Shown here: positions 32,952-33,535 of the stretch, piece by piece | Layout: each line of letters opens with the position of its first letter | How positions within the stretch are numbered: position 1 is the stretch's first letter | Assembly: GCF_016458205.1 (NCBI RefSeq) | Contig: NZ_JAEMED010000019.1 | Span: 1-33,535 of the forward strand | Direction of reading: 5' to 3' | DNA length: 33,535 bases | Origin: Streptococcus sp. 121 | Lineage (GTDB): Bacteria; Bacillota; Bacilli; Lactobacillales; Streptococcaceae | The notes under the pieces: model-generated | What the model was told of the DNA's origin: nothing | Seen by the model: only the letters and a program-made list of their open reading frames with translations | Databases searched by the model: none | Position numbers and translations under genes: made by a program

Positions 32952-33340
32952 AGACTACCTTCCTTCTCAAGTGGTAAGAGGTTTAAAGGATCGATTCTCA
33001 TTAATACTCATTACATTTCAAAATTTGAATGCGTTAATCCTCTTCGCCGAACCCCCAGTTCTGTCTTCATCGGATTGCCTTTTCAGATTTCAAACTGTTT
33101 CGAGTGTAAATTCAAACTACTCTGATCTTGCCCAGCCTCCTCTTTGAAAAATTCGAGTATTCCTATGGTGATAGTCGTTATGTATGGCATTATCGTATAT
33201 TCCTTGAGCCATAAAAAGAAGGGCTAGGGATCCCCCAACCTCATCATATTTTATCAAACAAAACAACCATTTGGTCCACAGGTCCTATCTGATGACTCCG
33301 CCCCCAGACGGACTCCCGAGTTTATCACTTTGTGTTGTAA
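32952..33340. other. Intergenic stretch without a recognisable gene
   Basis: No supported coding frame on either strand. Part of it (about 33120-33230) reads on the reverse strand like a scrap of coding sequence but is too short and interrupted to name. Confidence 0.5.
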
Positions 33341-33342
33341 GC

Positions 33343-33380
33343 AATCCAGCTCAACCGCTTGATAGAACTGGATTTTTTCA
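33343..33380 (+). terminator. Hairpin terminator before the IS1634-like transposase
   Basis: AATCCAG (33343-33349) pairs with CTGGATT (33368-33374), followed by a T-run. It would stop read-in from the left. Confidence 0.65.
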
Positions 33381-33400
33381 ACATTTTTCACACAAAATAC

Positions 33401-33429
33401 TTGTTGTGTATGGTTGTGTATGATATAAT
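33401..33429 (+). promoter_or_regulatory. Promoter of the IS1634-like transposase
   Basis: -35 TTGTTG (33401-33406), 17-bp spacer, perfect -10 TATAAT (33424-33429). The ATG lies only six bases after the -10 box. Confidence 0.75.
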
Positions 33430-33435
33430 AGAAAT

Positions 33436-33535
33436 ATGGCTTTTATTAAAACGACTACTAACAAAGAAGGTCGGACTCACGTTTATCTTGTTGAAGGATA
33501 TCGTAAGGACGGGAAAGTAAAACAAAGAATACTTC
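33436..33535 (+). CDS. IS1634/IS1549-like transposase, N-terminal 33 codons (cut by window edge)
   Basis: The frame reads MAFIKTTTNKEGRTHVYLV and EGYRKDGKVKQRIL to the window end. 'YLVE-x-YR-x-x-GKVKQRIL' is the characteristic start of IS1634-family (IS4-like DDE) transposases. There is no ribosome binding site (AATAGAAAT precedes the ATG), and the promoter spacing predicts a leaderless or nearly leaderless mRNA. Confidence 0.7.
   Translation, partial: MAFIKTTTNKEGRTHVYLVEGYRKDGKVKQRIL

Overview
The window looks like a chromosome segment of a viridans-type Streptococcus. The reasons are the low G+C content, AGGAGG-type ribosome binding sites, a complete mevalonate operon of streptococcal type (mvaK1-mvaD-mvaK2-fni, then thiolase-mvaS-mvaA), an L10-L7/L12 operon with its leader RNA, a BlpR/ComE-type bacteriocin regulon, and three copies of a RUP-like miniature element. 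The species cannot be fixed from the sequence alone.

Layout. 1-4400 is a decayed, mobile-element-rich stretch. It holds the 5' end of an IS1182-like transposase, a PTS IIB-IIA gene pair without a IIC, two broken chromosomal genes, and an IS110-family remnant whose 3' part is repeated three times with an exact 434-bp period. After these come a cluster of perfect hairpins and a 32-residue holin-like toxin peptide. 4400-12600 is metabolic and accessory: an HxlR regulator divergent from an NTF2-like gene; an operon (B3/4 tRNA-binding protein, SemiSWEET, YbaK-type deacylase) behind a promoter and a structured, terminator-containing leader; an alpha/beta hydrolase with an acetyltransferase; two aldo/keto reductases; a RhuM remnant; and an orphan AbiEi antitoxin lying against a LysR fragment.

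12600-14560 is a bacteriocin locus: a double-glycine bacteriocin, small membrane peptides of immunity type (at least one and probably two broken), BlpR-type boxes, and a seven-member array of BlpR-like half-sites spaced 20/21 bp. It is interleaved with a second HxlR regulator and a glyoxalase-fold dioxygenase gene. 15400-20900 holds another aldo/keto reductase, a three-gene ABC-2 exporter, and an amidohydrolase/monooxygenase pair. 20900-23940 is a patch of remnants: a RelA/SpoT-domain gene split by the miniature element, a third HxlR regulator, a ruined nitroreductase and an intact luciferase-like oxidoreductase. Part of it is bounded by a 27-bp direct repeat, one copy of which starts within the rplL stop codon. 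23931-32950 is the conserved core: rplJ-rplL and the whole mevalonate pathway from acetyl-CoA to IPP/DMAPP. The window ends in the 5' end of an IS1634-like transposase that appears to be expressed from a leaderless mRNA.

Themes. Three HxlR regulators occur within 18 kb, and three nearby promoters share a near-identical AAAAAAT(G)CGTACTT element. Small inhibitory peptides and their control elements recur (holin-like toxin, bacteriocin, AbiEi). Many accessory genes are freshly broken, which suggests a fast-changing genomic neighbourhood beside essential genes.
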